From Roseibacillus sp. (GTDB taxonomy: Bacteria > Verrucomicrobiota > Verrucomicrobiia > Verrucomicrobiales > Akkermansiaceae), in assembly GCA_029242545.1 (NCBI GenBank), contig JAQWTV010000127.1:1-44505 (forward strand): a DNA stretch of 44,505 nt, given 5' to 3'. The notes under the pieces were generated by a model. It saw only the letters and a program-made list of their open reading frames with translations. It ran no database searches and was not told where the DNA came from. This document shows positions 9,468-18,040 of the stretch, in pieces (within the stretch, counting starts at the first letter, position 1; each line of letters begins with the position of its first letter). The position numbers were made by a program, and so were the translations under genes.

Positions 9468-10673
9468 ATGGCCCGTATTCTTCTTATTGGCGCGGGTGGT
9501 GTTGCGAACGTAATCGCGGTCAAAGCCGCTCAGCAGCCGGACACCTTCTCCTCTCTCTGTATAGCCAGTCGCACCCTTGAAAAATGCGAAAAAATAGCGG
9601 AGCGGGTAAACGTAGACTTCCCTGTTACTACAGCCCAAATCGACGCCAGTGATCGTGCTGCAATCACCGGGCTGATCAGGAGCGAAGCCGCTTCGATCGT
9701 TATCAACGCAGCACTCCCAGAGCAGAACCTGCCGATCATGGATGCATGCCTTGAGGCCGGCGCACATTATATTGACACCTCAGCTCCCGAACCTGTTCCC
9801 GGCGCTTACGAGCTATTCGCCTACCGCTGGCAACTCGCCTACCACGATCGCTTTAAGGCCGCAGGACTTACTGCACTCCTCTCTATCGGCTTCGATCCCG
9901 GGGTAACTAATGCCTTCGCAGCTCACCTAGCAGGAACATTCGACCAGATCCAAAGCATCGACATCATCGACTATAACGGAGGATCCCACCATCTTCCCTT
10001 CGCAACAAACTTCAACCCAGTGACAAATCTTCAGGAAGTCACTCAGCCCTCGCTCTGGTGGGAGGGCGGACAATGGAATGAAGAACCGGCCTTCAATACC
10101 AGCAAGTCGTTCGCACTTCCAGAGCTCGGATTATGCCGACTCACTCGCCTCTATCACGAGGAGCTGGAGACACTTGTTGCGAGGATTGGTGGGCTTGAGC
10201 GAGCACAATTCTGGATGGGGCTATCGGAAGATTACCTTCAACATATCAGGGTCCTCTCGGAAACTGGCCTCCTTTCCATGGATGCCGTGGAGCATGAAGG
10301 CATTTCAATAGTACCGCTCGAATTCCTCAGCAAAACCTTGCCTGACCCTGCCACCCTTGGTCCGGACTACATCGGCAAAACGAACATTGGCTGCCTCGCT
10401 CGCGGCATCAAGGACGGAAGGGAGTCAACTCGGTATCTCTACAATCTCTGTGATCATCGAGAAGCTTTTCTAGAAACTGGATCTCATGCCGTCAGCTACA
10501 CCGCAGGTGTTCCCCCCGTCGTTGCGGCTGAGCTCCTCCTCTCCCCTCATACCGACTGGAACAAACCTGGCGTCTGGGTACCTGAGGATCTTCCCACAGC
10601 TCCACTACTGAGCCGGCTTGCCAACCGGGGGCTTCCATGGGAGATCATAGATGGGGATTGCCTTCTCCCATAA
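9468..10673 (+). CDS. Saccharopine/carboxynorspermidine dehydrogenase family protein
   Basis: A 401-residue NAD(P)-dependent enzyme with an N-terminal Rossmann motif (ILLIGAGGVANVI, residues 4-16) and the C-terminal catalytic fold of the saccharopine dehydrogenase family. The segment KTNIGCLARGIKDG, the following YNLCDH, and SYTAGVPPVVA match the branch annotated as carboxynorspermidine/carboxyspermidine dehydrogenase. That enzyme condenses a diamine with aspartate semialdehyde in an alternative polyamine pathway. The length fits that branch. No partner decarboxylase (nspC) is next to it, so the exact substrate is uncertain and a lysine-pathway role is the alternative. It stands alone, converging on ftsZ across 33 nt. 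Confidence 0.8.
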   Translation: MARILLIGAGGVANVIAVKAAQQPDTFSSLCIASRTLEKCEKIAERVNVDFPVTTAQIDASDRAAITGLIRSEAASIVINAALPEQNLPIMDACLEAGAHYIDTSAPEPVPGAYELFAYRWQLAYHDRFKAAGLTALLSIGFDPGVTNAFAAHLAGTFDQIQSIDIIDYNGGSHHLPFATNFNPVTNLQEVTQPSLWWEGGQWNEEPAFNTSKSFALPELGLCRLTRLYHEELETLVARIGGLERAQFWMGLSEDYLQHIRVLSETGLLSMDAVEHEGISIVPLEFLSKTLPDPATLGPDYIGKTNIGCLARGIKDGRESTRYLYNLCDHREAFLETGSHAVSYTAGVPPVVAAELLLSPHTDWNKPGVWVPEDLPTAPLLSRLANRGLPWEIIDGDCLLP

Positions 10674-10682
10674 AGAACGGCC

Positions 10683-10741
10683 AAAAAAAGCCTGCCCTTC
10701 CTCAGCCTATTTCTTCTTACGGAGAAAGGGCGGAATATCGA
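10683..10741 (-). terminator. Intrinsic terminator at the end of ftsZ
   Basis: On the minus strand GCCCTTTCTC (10741-10732) can pair with GAGGAAGGGC (10703-10694), with one G-T wobble and an 18-nt loop. A run of seven T (10689-10683) follows four bases later. The upstream arm lies inside the last ftsZ codons and the downstream arm just after the stop. This is the expected end of the dcw transcript. Confidence 0.6.
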
Positions 10742-12380
10742 GATCCTCGCCCTCAATCAGATTGGGGTCTTCCCCCTCAAACTTTCCTTTGGGGCCACCA
10801 TCCAGAGCCAATTCGTCCTGTGGACGCTTGGCTTTGGCAGAAGCTTGAATTTCCTCTAAAGACTCTACTTTGATAGGTGCTGGTCCTCCCGCCGGACCGG
10901 TTTCCGCAAAAAATGCATCATCATCCTCTAGGTCAAGCGATTGCCCCGTCTCAGCCAAACTAGGAACCGCCTCCACGAAACCGGAATCGGAGACTTCCTC
11001 GGAAGCCAGAACCGGCACCTCATCTGGAACTCGCTCCTCGTTATCTGGTTCCCCCGGATGAGGAAGTTCCTTGACCCGCATCCTTATATTCGAACCCGCA
11101 TCCAGCTGAATATCCTGTTCTACCTCCTCGAATTTCGCCTCCTCATCTGCTGATTCCAGAGTGATTGCATCCTCTTGATCCGCCGCGGGCTCTTCCTCAA
11201 CTCCATCAAGTTGCGAGCCCAGACTGGACTCAAGCGCGGAGTCCCCGTCAGCTACCGCATCATCCTTGGAGTCCAGCTCAGCAGGCTTCTCCGAAGAGCC
11301 TGTTTCCTCAGACAATGCTTCTTCGGATGGCTCCGCTTCTTCGGCATCCGGCTCCTTGACTTTCTCAGCCTTCTTCGCAGACAGATTCTTGCTAAAATCG
11401 GCGCGAAGTCGGTCTTCCGGGAGAGAGCTTACCAGAGTCACGCTGAGGGACTCAGCCATTGCAGGATCAACCGAAGTTCCAAATAGAATCTGCGCCGTTT
11501 CCGGCACGTGCTTACTAAGCCCACGCATGAGCAACTCCAGCTCATAAAGAGTCATATCCTCACCGCCGCAGACATGGACAAGCACAGTGTCTGTATCATT
11601 GAGGAGACTTCCCCGATCCAGAAGTGGGCTAACCAACGCATTCTTAAGCGCCTGCTGTGCACGGTTCTCCCCATGCGCAATACCCGATCCGAACAAGCAG
11701 CGTGACTTAGGCGAGCTCAGAGCAGCCATCAGGTCATCAAGCCCGATGTTGACCAAGCCAGGACGCATCACGATCCGGGTTACTGCCCGAATACTCTCAG
11801 AGACCATGCGGTCCGCGGCGGAGAACGCCTCATGCACTCCCTGCTTGGCGAGGACCAGCTCGCCCATCCTCGTGTTATCAAAGGTAATCAGGGCGTTGGC
11901 CAGAGTCGAAAGTTCAGCGAGGGCATTCTCGGCCTGTTCGCGGCGCCGAGCTCCTTCAAAGTTGAAGGGGGTAGTGGCAAACACAACAGTGAATGCTCCT
12001 TCATCTCGGGCTAGTTGAGCTAGGAGCGGGGCAGCTCCAGATCCAGTCCCCCCCCCGAGGCCAACACAAATAAAGATGATTTTACGATCTCGCAGAGCAT
12101 CACGAATTTCCAATTCTGCCTCCTGCGCAGCCTGATTTCCGAGCGCAGGATCACCCCCCGCGCCAAGACCTCTCGTCAGATTACGCCCCAGCTGGATCTT
12201 TTCCGGAGCCACCGAACTAGTCAGAGTGCGCACATCCGTATTGCAGGCAAGCAGCTCAGCCCCCTCCATTCCGTCGAGAGCAATCCGATCCAGCATATTG
12301 GCTCCGGCACCCCCGACCCCGATGATTTTGACGGCTGAATTCGGTATGGTCTGCTGGCGAGTTCTCTCGTAGGGAATCAT
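10707..12380 (-). CDS. ftsZ: Cell division protein FtsZ, divergent, with long acidic linker
   Basis: A 557-residue tubulin homologue that forms the division ring. The GTPase half (to about 325) has GVGGAGANML at 21-30, the tubulin signature GGGTGSG at 109-115 and FEGARR near 141. The T7 synergy loop reads NIGLDD at 211-216, where the usual form is N-x-D-F-A-D. The aspartate matching E. coli Asp209 is Gly213, while the one matching Asp212 (Asp216) is kept. About 210 residues of Glu/Asp/Ser/Ala-rich linker follow, roughly four times the usual length. The chain ends in the conserved tail LDIPPFLRKKK, which binds FtsA in other bacteria. It is the last gene of the dcw cluster, 32 nt after ftsA. 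Confidence 0.95.
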   Translation of the reverse strand: MIPYERTRQQTIPNSAVKIIGVGGAGANMLDRIALDGMEGAELLACNTDVRTLTSSVAPEKIQLGRNLTRGLGAGGDPALGNQAAQEAELEIRDALRDRKIIFICVGLGGGTGSGAAPLLAQLARDEGAFTVVFATTPFNFEGARRREQAENALAELSTLANALITFDNTRMGELVLAKQGVHEAFSAADRMVSESIRAVTRIVMRPGLVNIGLDDLMAALSSPKSRCLFGSGIAHGENRAQQALKNALVSPLLDRGSLLNDTDTVLVHVCGGEDMTLYELELLMRGLSKHVPETAQILFGTSVDPAMAESLSVTLVSSLPEDRLRADFSKNLSAKKAEKVKEPDAEEAEPSEEALSEETGSSEKPAELDSKDDAVADGDSALESSLGSQLDGVEEEPAADQEDAITLESADEEAKFEEVEQDIQLDAGSNIRMRVKELPHPGEPDNEERVPDEVPVLASEEVSDSGFVEAVPSLAETGQSLDLEDDDAFFAETGPAGGPAPIKVESLEEIQASAKAKRPQDELALDGGPKGKFEGEDPNLIEGEDLDIPPFLRKKK

Positions 12381-12412
12381 GGCTGATCGGCTTCGTGAAC
12401 CAGTAAGGGAAA

Positions 12413-13630
12413 TCAGCCGCCAAATGGCCAGAGCGAACGCAAAAAACCGCTCGCCTTGGCGAGGGCCGTGGAATTTGGGCGTTCCTCCTCAAGAATTTGG
12501 GCGTAACGTATTAATCCGAGGGCTGTCGAATACTGGGGATCCTTGATGTAGGCGTGCACCCCGCTCACATCGGGGCTCTCGGGCTTATAGACTGGCAAAC
12601 CAAATACGTCCTGAGCCAGCTCACCAAGCCCCTCCATCTGACTTGAACCTCCTGTCAGAAAAACGCCTTTCCCTATCCTCAGAAGCCCATCCTCCGGGAG
12701 GCGCTCCCTCACAAGTTCCAGCATTTCCTGAAAGCGCATTCGGATCACGTCATTAAGAATCTGCCTCTTCAGCTCTACATCGGGAAATCCTCCCTCATCA
12801 GCAACGGTGACTACACCCTCAGATTTTTCGGGGTCTCCCGAGGCATCCCCCTCTGTTTTCTTGACTTGCTCCGCCTTAGACAGAGGGAGGTGAGTCACTA
12901 GGTGAATGTCGTTGGTCACATGGTCGCCTCCAACCGGGATACACCCCGAGGCTAGAATTGCACCATCTACATAGAGAACGTAGTCGGCTGTTCCTCCTCC
13001 GATATCAAGCACGAGTGCTCCAGCCTCCTTCCACTTACGCTCAAGGACTACCTGGGCCGAGGCGATTGGCGCAAAGACAATGTCATCTACATCCAGAGGG
13101 ATCTCACGCGCGCATTTAATGCTGTTCTGCACCCGAGTCCTTACCCCATGAACAATATGAAACTCAGCGTCCAGCTTCCTCCCCATCAGGCCCGTGGGCA
13201 TCGTTGCATGGGGCTGGCCGTCCACCGCATAATGCCGGATGAGACTATGCAGATAGACGTGTTCGCTGGGAATCGCTATGTCACTGGCGATTTCCTTAAC
13301 CTCTTCAACATGTCGCGAGCGGATCTCCGACTCTCCCTCCGGCAGTCGATAGGTACCTCTGTTGTTCAGCCCCTCGACATGCGGGCCAGTGACCGCAAGA
13401 AAGACACTACTTATATCGACATCACTAAGGTCCTCCGCCTTGAGCAAGGCCGCTTTTACACAGGCGCGGACCTGAGGATAGTCAACGATTTCACCCTTAC
13501 GAACACCGGCAGAGCTGGTCTCCCCTAATCCAAGGATCTTCACGGAACCATCAGGTTTCACCTCAGCGACCACCATCACGGTCTTGGTGGTTCCAATCTC
13601 TAGACCAACATGAATTCTGGGCTTACCCAT
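12413..13630 (-). CDS. ftsA: Cell division protein FtsA
   Basis: A 405-residue actin-like ATPase that anchors FtsZ to the membrane. Phosphate-binding motifs include GLEIGTTKTVM near residue 9 and LVLDIGGGTADY near 206, with the adenosine-motif block VFLTGGSSQMEGL near 325. A poorly conserved insert around residues 255-275 is Lys/Asp/Glu-rich. The C-terminus LRSLWPFGG is the short amphipathic helix used for membrane attachment. It lies 49 nt downstream of ftsQ and 32 nt upstream of ftsZ, the canonical ftsQ-ftsA-ftsZ order. Confidence 0.95.
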   Translation of the reverse strand: MGKPRIHVGLEIGTTKTVMVVAEVKPDGSVKILGLGETSSAGVRKGEIVDYPQVRACVKAALLKAEDLSDVDISSVFLAVTGPHVEGLNNRGTYRLPEGESEIRSRHVEEVKEIASDIAIPSEHVYLHSLIRHYAVDGQPHATMPTGLMGRKLDAEFHIVHGVRTRVQNSIKCAREIPLDVDDIVFAPIASAQVVLERKWKEAGALVLDIGGGTADYVLYVDGAILASGCIPVGGDHVTNDIHLVTHLPLSKAEQVKKTEGDASGDPEKSEGVVTVADEGGFPDVELKRQILNDVIRMRFQEMLELVRERLPEDGLLRIGKGVFLTGGSSQMEGLGELAQDVFGLPVYKPESPDVSGVHAYIKDPQYSTALGLIRYAQILEEERPNSTALAKASGFLRSLWPFGG

Positions 13631-13679
13631 CTTTGTTCGTGATACTTGCCGGTTTAATTAACTCGAAAGGTCAGGGCTG

Positions 13680-14624
13680 TCAGGGCCGAAGAAGGGCTTC
13701 TATATCCCTGTGAAGACGACTTCGCGGCCAACGCGGTCCTCCGGCTAATTCAGGGATCACCGGTATATTACGCTTTGGAATAAGATTCACGGTGAAGATC
13801 GACTCTCCCTTCCTCGCAGTTGCATCCATCAGGATAACGAGATTTCTCAGCTGCTCTTCATGATCCTCCATTCCAAAAGTGGCCATCACCCCGGTGTTGG
13901 TTGCTGCCTCCAAAGAGTAGTCATTGCGAACCGCAACCACAGGCAGGGACCACTCCGCCCCCCCCAAGCTCTCTTGGGAAAGCCTCAACAGCGCGAGTGC
14001 TTTCTTAGCCTGGTGATGGCGAATCTCTTTCCCGATCGTGATGTCTCCCTCTTGAACCTGGCTAACAAGCACAACTGGCAACTCCATTGCCCTTTCCTGC
14101 CACCATGACTCGCAAGGAAAACACACTCCATCCTTGTCGAGAAGGATGCCAGCCAGGGGATGCTTCCCAATAATTCCCAAAGGTCGACATTCCAACCATG
14201 CGACCGGTTCACGCTCCTCAATTGTTACCCGAAGAGTACCAGGTAGGCGACGACTGAGGTGAACATTTTCTATGCTAGGGCGGCCCAGCAGGCGCTCCTC
14301 CATATCGCGTAAATTAAGCGCGAATACGCTTGATCCAGGGGTGATTCCAGAGACCTCAATGAAGTGATCCGCATCTAACTCTCCATTAGTATTTAAATCC
14401 AGATGACGTAGCGCGAATTCTTCATTCTCGACAAAAAACTCACGCATCCCGAAACGAACTCCCCAGATCGCGCCACCGAGGAGCGCCCCAATCAGAAATA
14501 ACTTCCCGGCAGATCTGAGATGGCGCAGGCAGGAAAAGCAGAAAATCCTTGGTGAGCGGACCTTTATGTAGAAGCGCCGCTCAATTCCATGGCGGTTTAC
14601 TCGAGAGGTCTTGTAGCGAGACAT
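13680..14624 (-). CDS. ftsQ: Cell division protein FtsQ
   Basis: A 314-residue bitopic membrane protein. A basic cytoplasmic N-terminus (MSRYKTSRVNRHG) is followed by one membrane span around 41-58 (LFLIGALLGGAIWGV). Then come a POTRA-like domain (HFIEVSGITPGSSVFALNL) and an FtsQ domain with LPGTLRVTIEEREPVAW. FtsQ links early and late division proteins in the periplasm. The frame is open to 14684, but the ATG at 14624 is preferred: it sits one base after the ddl stop and gives a normal N-terminus. Sequence divergence is high, as usual for FtsQ, so the call also relies on its place between ddl and ftsA. Confidence 0.88.
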   Translation of the reverse strand: MSRYKTSRVNRHGIERRFYIKVRSPRIFCFSCLRHLRSAGKLFLIGALLGGAIWGVRFGMREFFVENEEFALRHLDLNTNGELDADHFIEVSGITPGSSVFALNLRDMEERLLGRPSIENVHLSRRLPGTLRVTIEEREPVAWLECRPLGIIGKHPLAGILLDKDGVCFPCESWWQERAMELPVVLVSQVQEGDITIGKEIRHHQAKKALALLRLSQESLGGAEWSLPVVAVRNDYSLEAATNTGVMATFGMEDHEEQLRNLVILMDATARKGESIFTVNLIPKRNIPVIPELAGGPRWPRSRLHRDIEALLRP

Positions 14625-14625
14625 T

Positions 14626-15549
14626 TTAAGCGCGAAGAGATAAGGATAGCTCCCCAATTCTGCGACAGAGGGCGCCGAACTCATATCCGGGGGTAGCCGC
14701 AGCGGCTCCTTTCGGCAGAAGGCTACTGGCTGTCATTCCGGGGATCGTATTGGCTTCCAAAATATAAGGATTACTTAAGGAATCTAGCAGGACATCTACC
14801 CTCGAGTAAACCTCAATCCCAAGTGCTTGATGAGCCTCCATCGCAACCTCCTGCACAATCCTGGTGGTTTTTGCGTCCAAATCAGCTGGGCAGAAGTAAT
14901 CTGTCGCCCCTTCGCTCCCCATCCACGGATATTTGTTACTCATGTCGTAAAACCCGCTCCGAGGGACAATATGGACGACTGGAAACGTCTCCCTTCCAAC
15001 GATTCCAACTGTGAGCTCTTTTCCCTCCACGAATTGCTCAACCAGAACCTCTGAACCAAAGCTGGCTGCATCTTCCAAGGCCCTCCTCCGGTCATCTGGA
15101 CTTCGCACAATATGGACCCCCACACTGGAACCTTCTCGCGGTGGCTTCACCACATAGGGATACGCCATTCTAGGGACTTCTGATCCACCGCGCGCATCAA
15201 TGACTTCATAGTCAGGAGTCGGAATTCCTGATTTTTTGAAGCAGGCCTTGCTGGCGATCTTATCGAAGGCTAGGCGACTACTTTCAGAGCCCGCTCCTGT
15301 GTAAGGGATACCGATGGACTCCAGATATTCCTGAAGAACTCCGTCTTCGCCGAATGTCCCATGAATCACGTTAAAGACTAGGTCGGTTCCTTCAGGAAAA
15401 ACAGGCTCAGTGTTCACCGCATCAACTCCGACTGCTCTCAGGCCCTCTCCGCGTAACGCACTCAATACTGCCCGACCTGAGTTCAGCGAGACTTCTCTCT
15501 CCGAGCCCGGACCTCCCATCAACACTGCGATCAATATTGAATCATCCAT
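14626..15549 (-). CDS. ddl: D-alanine--D-alanine ligase
   Basis: A 307-residue ATP-grasp enzyme of the short DdlB type. It makes the D-Ala-D-Ala dipeptide that MurF adds to the stem peptide. It shows VLMGGPGSEREVSLNSG at the N-terminus, VFNVIHGTFGEDG around 59-71, the ATP-binding VVKPPREGSSVGV, and the metal-binding end ILEANTIPGMT. It is followed after one base by ftsQ. Upstream, 120 nt separate it from murC-murB, the longest gap inside the cluster; I see no convincing promoter or terminator there. Confidence 0.95.
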   Translation of the reverse strand: MDDSILIAVLMGGPGSEREVSLNSGRAVLSALRGEGLRAVGVDAVNTEPVFPEGTDLVFNVIHGTFGEDGVLQEYLESIGIPYTGAGSESSRLAFDKIASKACFKKSGIPTPDYEVIDARGGSEVPRMAYPYVVKPPREGSSVGVHIVRSPDDRRRALEDAASFGSEVLVEQFVEGKELTVGIVGRETFPVVHIVPRSGFYDMSNKYPWMGSEGATDYFCPADLDAKTTRIVQEVAMEAHQALGIEVYSRVDVLLDSLSNPYILEANTIPGMTASSLLPKGAAAATPGYEFGALCRRIGELSLSLRA

Positions 15550-15669
15550 GGACCCCTGAAGAGTATGGGTATTGGTCTGCGTGGTCGAGCGCTTAGAGCT
15601 TCTCGCCCATCCTTTCCGACCCTGTCAAAGGCCCCCGGAACAAAGTCCTTCCACGGATATGACGAGATC

Positions 15670-17970
15670 CTAAAAGGCCACCTGATCTTCCCCGACAATC
15701 TGAATCTCCGTTTCAAGATCAATGCCACGCTGTTCCTTCACCTCTATCCGGATCTCCTCAATGAGCTGAAGAACGTCATCCGCATCGGCCTTACCTCTGT
15801 TGACAATGAAATTCCCATGCTCGTGAGACACCTCCGCCATGCCGACTTTCCTCCCCTTCAGCCCCAATTCATCAATCAGCTTCCCGGCCCCAACGCTCTC
15901 CGGATTCTTGAAAATACACCCGGCACTTGCTGCCAGCGGCTGACTCTGCCGACGATGGTTTTTCGATTCCACCATCTTCTCCCTGATCTCATCCTTGCCC
16001 GAGACTGCCCCCCGAAACACCGCTTTCAGCGCATAATTCTGGTGAAGCTCCGGAACATTGCGGTAATGGGCCTCAATCTCCTCACGAGAGCGGGTTCTAA
16101 TCTCTCCATCCTCGTCTAGGAAGGTGACACTGACAACTTGATCAAAAGTCTCCCACCCCATCGCTCCTGCATTCATGCGCAGGCCTCCCCCCACATTGCC
16201 AGGAATGCCCTCCATCCATGCGAAGTCTCCTAATCCTGCTTCTTCTGCAAAGCTGGCAACCTTTTTGAATCGCACCCCGGAACCGGCAGTAAGGAGATCT
16301 CCACGCACTCCAATCTCCCCAAACTCTCCCTTCGAGGGATAAATTACTGCTCCACGAATTCCTCCATCCCTCACCAGAAGATTAGACCCTCTTCCTACAA
16401 CCCGAACCGGAACTCCTCTTTGCTTGAAAAACTTAACCGCTCCGACAAGCGCACTTAAGGTCCTTGGCTCGATCCAGAATTGTGCAGGCCCACCTACAAG
16501 CATTGTGGTGTGCCGACGCATCGACTCATAGAGTTTTATTTCCAGATCGGACTCAGCAAAATCGCCTTTCAGAACATCAATAAGTTGAAGGCCCTCTGAA
16601 ATTCTTTTTCCCGCCTCATGGACATTACCTGCCCCGAGAGTGAGGAGAAGGTCTCCGGCCTTTAAGGCATTCCCTACCACATGATGAACAGTCGACAGAT
16701 CCTCGTGATAAACGCACTTGGTTGACCCCTGCTGTTCGACAGCCTCAAAGATTGTCATACCACTAATTCCCTCAATGGGGCTTTCGCTCGCCGCGTAGAT
16801 CCCAGTTACGAAAACAAGATCTGCAGCTTGAAGAGCTTTTCCGAACTCAGCTGCGAGGCGCTCTGTCCGTGAGTAACGGTGTGGCTGGAACAAGGCGACA
16901 ATACGATTGGGCTCAAGAGAACGAGCGGTTTGAAGCGTAGCCGCAATCTCAGTTGGATGGTGCCCATAGTCATCAATTACATGAAATCGGGGGGAGAGGT
17001 AAACCGACTCGAACCGTCGCTTGGCTCCCGCAAAAGAAGAGAGGGCTCGAGTCACATGGCTGAAATCAACTTGGAGATCATCTGCAAGGGCGATAGCAGC
17101 AAGAGCATTCAACACGTTATGACGGCCGGGAATCCCGAGCTCAACCCTACCCATCTCCTCCCCTCGACGAACAACCGTGAAAGCAATTACTCCTCGACCC
17201 TCCACCACATTAGCGGCCGTGTAATCCGCATCGCTCCATCCGTAGGAAAGCCCGCCCTCATAGTTCTTGCACAGCTCATGCGCTACAGGATCCTCCCGAC
17301 AGTAGATCACCTTCCCTGAGGTTTGCTCGAGCAAACGACGGAAAACCCCAACAATCTCCTGGAGGCCCTCGTAGTAATCAAGGTGCTCCTCTTCAATATT
17401 AAGCACGACGGCATATGTTGGCCGGTATAACTCGAGGGTTCCGTCACTTTCATCTCCTTCTGCCACGAGATATTCGCTTCCTTCGTCCCAGTGCGCATTT
17501 GCCCCCAGCACAGGAATCTCCGCGCCAACATAATGCGACACCGCAGCCCCTCCATTATTCAGAACATGCGCACACATCGCTGAAGTCGTGGTCTTGCCAT
17601 GAGTACCCGCAACAAGGACGCCTTTCCGGGTATGCAGAATGGCGGCCAGACATTCTGCGCGGCGCAGACAAGGCACTCCAATTCTTTCGGCTTCAACCAA
17701 GGCCACATTATCCGCCCTGATTGCCGAGGAATAGACAACCGCCTCGACCCCGGACACAGCCTCCCGGGAGTGAGGTGACGAGAATTCAAGCCCTAGACCT
17801 TGAAGCCGCTCGATTTCCACACTCGTCACCCGGTCAGAACCACTGACATGATGCCCCATCTCAAGGAGAAGGGCTGCAAGACCACTCATTCCCGACCCGG
17901 CCACACCTAGCAGGTGTATACGCAAGGGGCGGGCTTGATCGAGAAGGCGCTGGCTGATCTCGTCAATCAT
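15670..17970 (-). CDS. murC-murB: Fused MurC (UDP-MurNAc-L-alanine ligase) and MurB (enolpyruvyl reductase)
   Basis: A 766-residue two-enzyme fusion. Residues 1 to about 460 are MurC: GVAGSGMSGLA near 22, the ATP loop GTHGKTTTSAM near 121, VIDDYGHHPTEIA, and LTLGAGNVHE near the end. From about 475 onward it is MurB: RTLSALVGAVKFFKQRGVPV, the FAD-binding VVGRGSNLLVRDGG, GIPGNVGGGLRMNAGA, and the catalytic-serine motif ASAGCIFKNP. The halves act on consecutive steps in reverse order: MurB makes UDP-MurNAc and MurC adds L-alanine. The reading frame is continuous with no internal stop, so this is a real fusion. It lies 70 nt after murG. Confidence 0.95.
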   Translation of the reverse strand: MIDEISQRLLDQARPLRIHLLGVAGSGMSGLAALLLEMGHHVSGSDRVTSVEIERLQGLGLEFSSPHSREAVSGVEAVVYSSAIRADNVALVEAERIGVPCLRRAECLAAILHTRKGVLVAGTHGKTTTSAMCAHVLNNGGAAVSHYVGAEIPVLGANAHWDEGSEYLVAEGDESDGTLELYRPTYAVVLNIEEEHLDYYEGLQEIVGVFRRLLEQTSGKVIYCREDPVAHELCKNYEGGLSYGWSDADYTAANVVEGRGVIAFTVVRRGEEMGRVELGIPGRHNVLNALAAIALADDLQVDFSHVTRALSSFAGAKRRFESVYLSPRFHVIDDYGHHPTEIAATLQTARSLEPNRIVALFQPHRYSRTERLAAEFGKALQAADLVFVTGIYAASESPIEGISGMTIFEAVEQQGSTKCVYHEDLSTVHHVVGNALKAGDLLLTLGAGNVHEAGKRISEGLQLIDVLKGDFAESDLEIKLYESMRRHTTMLVGGPAQFWIEPRTLSALVGAVKFFKQRGVPVRVVGRGSNLLVRDGGIRGAVIYPSKGEFGEIGVRGDLLTAGSGVRFKKVASFAEEAGLGDFAWMEGIPGNVGGGLRMNAGAMGWETFDQVVSVTFLDEDGEIRTRSREEIEAHYRNVPELHQNYALKAVFRGAVSGKDEIREKMVESKNHRRQSQPLAASAGCIFKNPESVGAGKLIDELGLKGRKVGMAEVSHEHGNFIVNRGKADADDVLQLIEEIRIEVKEQRGIDLETEIQIVGEDQVAF

Positions 17971-18040
17971 GTTCGACAGCCTTGATGGTGAGCATGAATC
18001 GCTTCATCGAAAAGCCCCAATACCCAGATTACCCAGCCTA

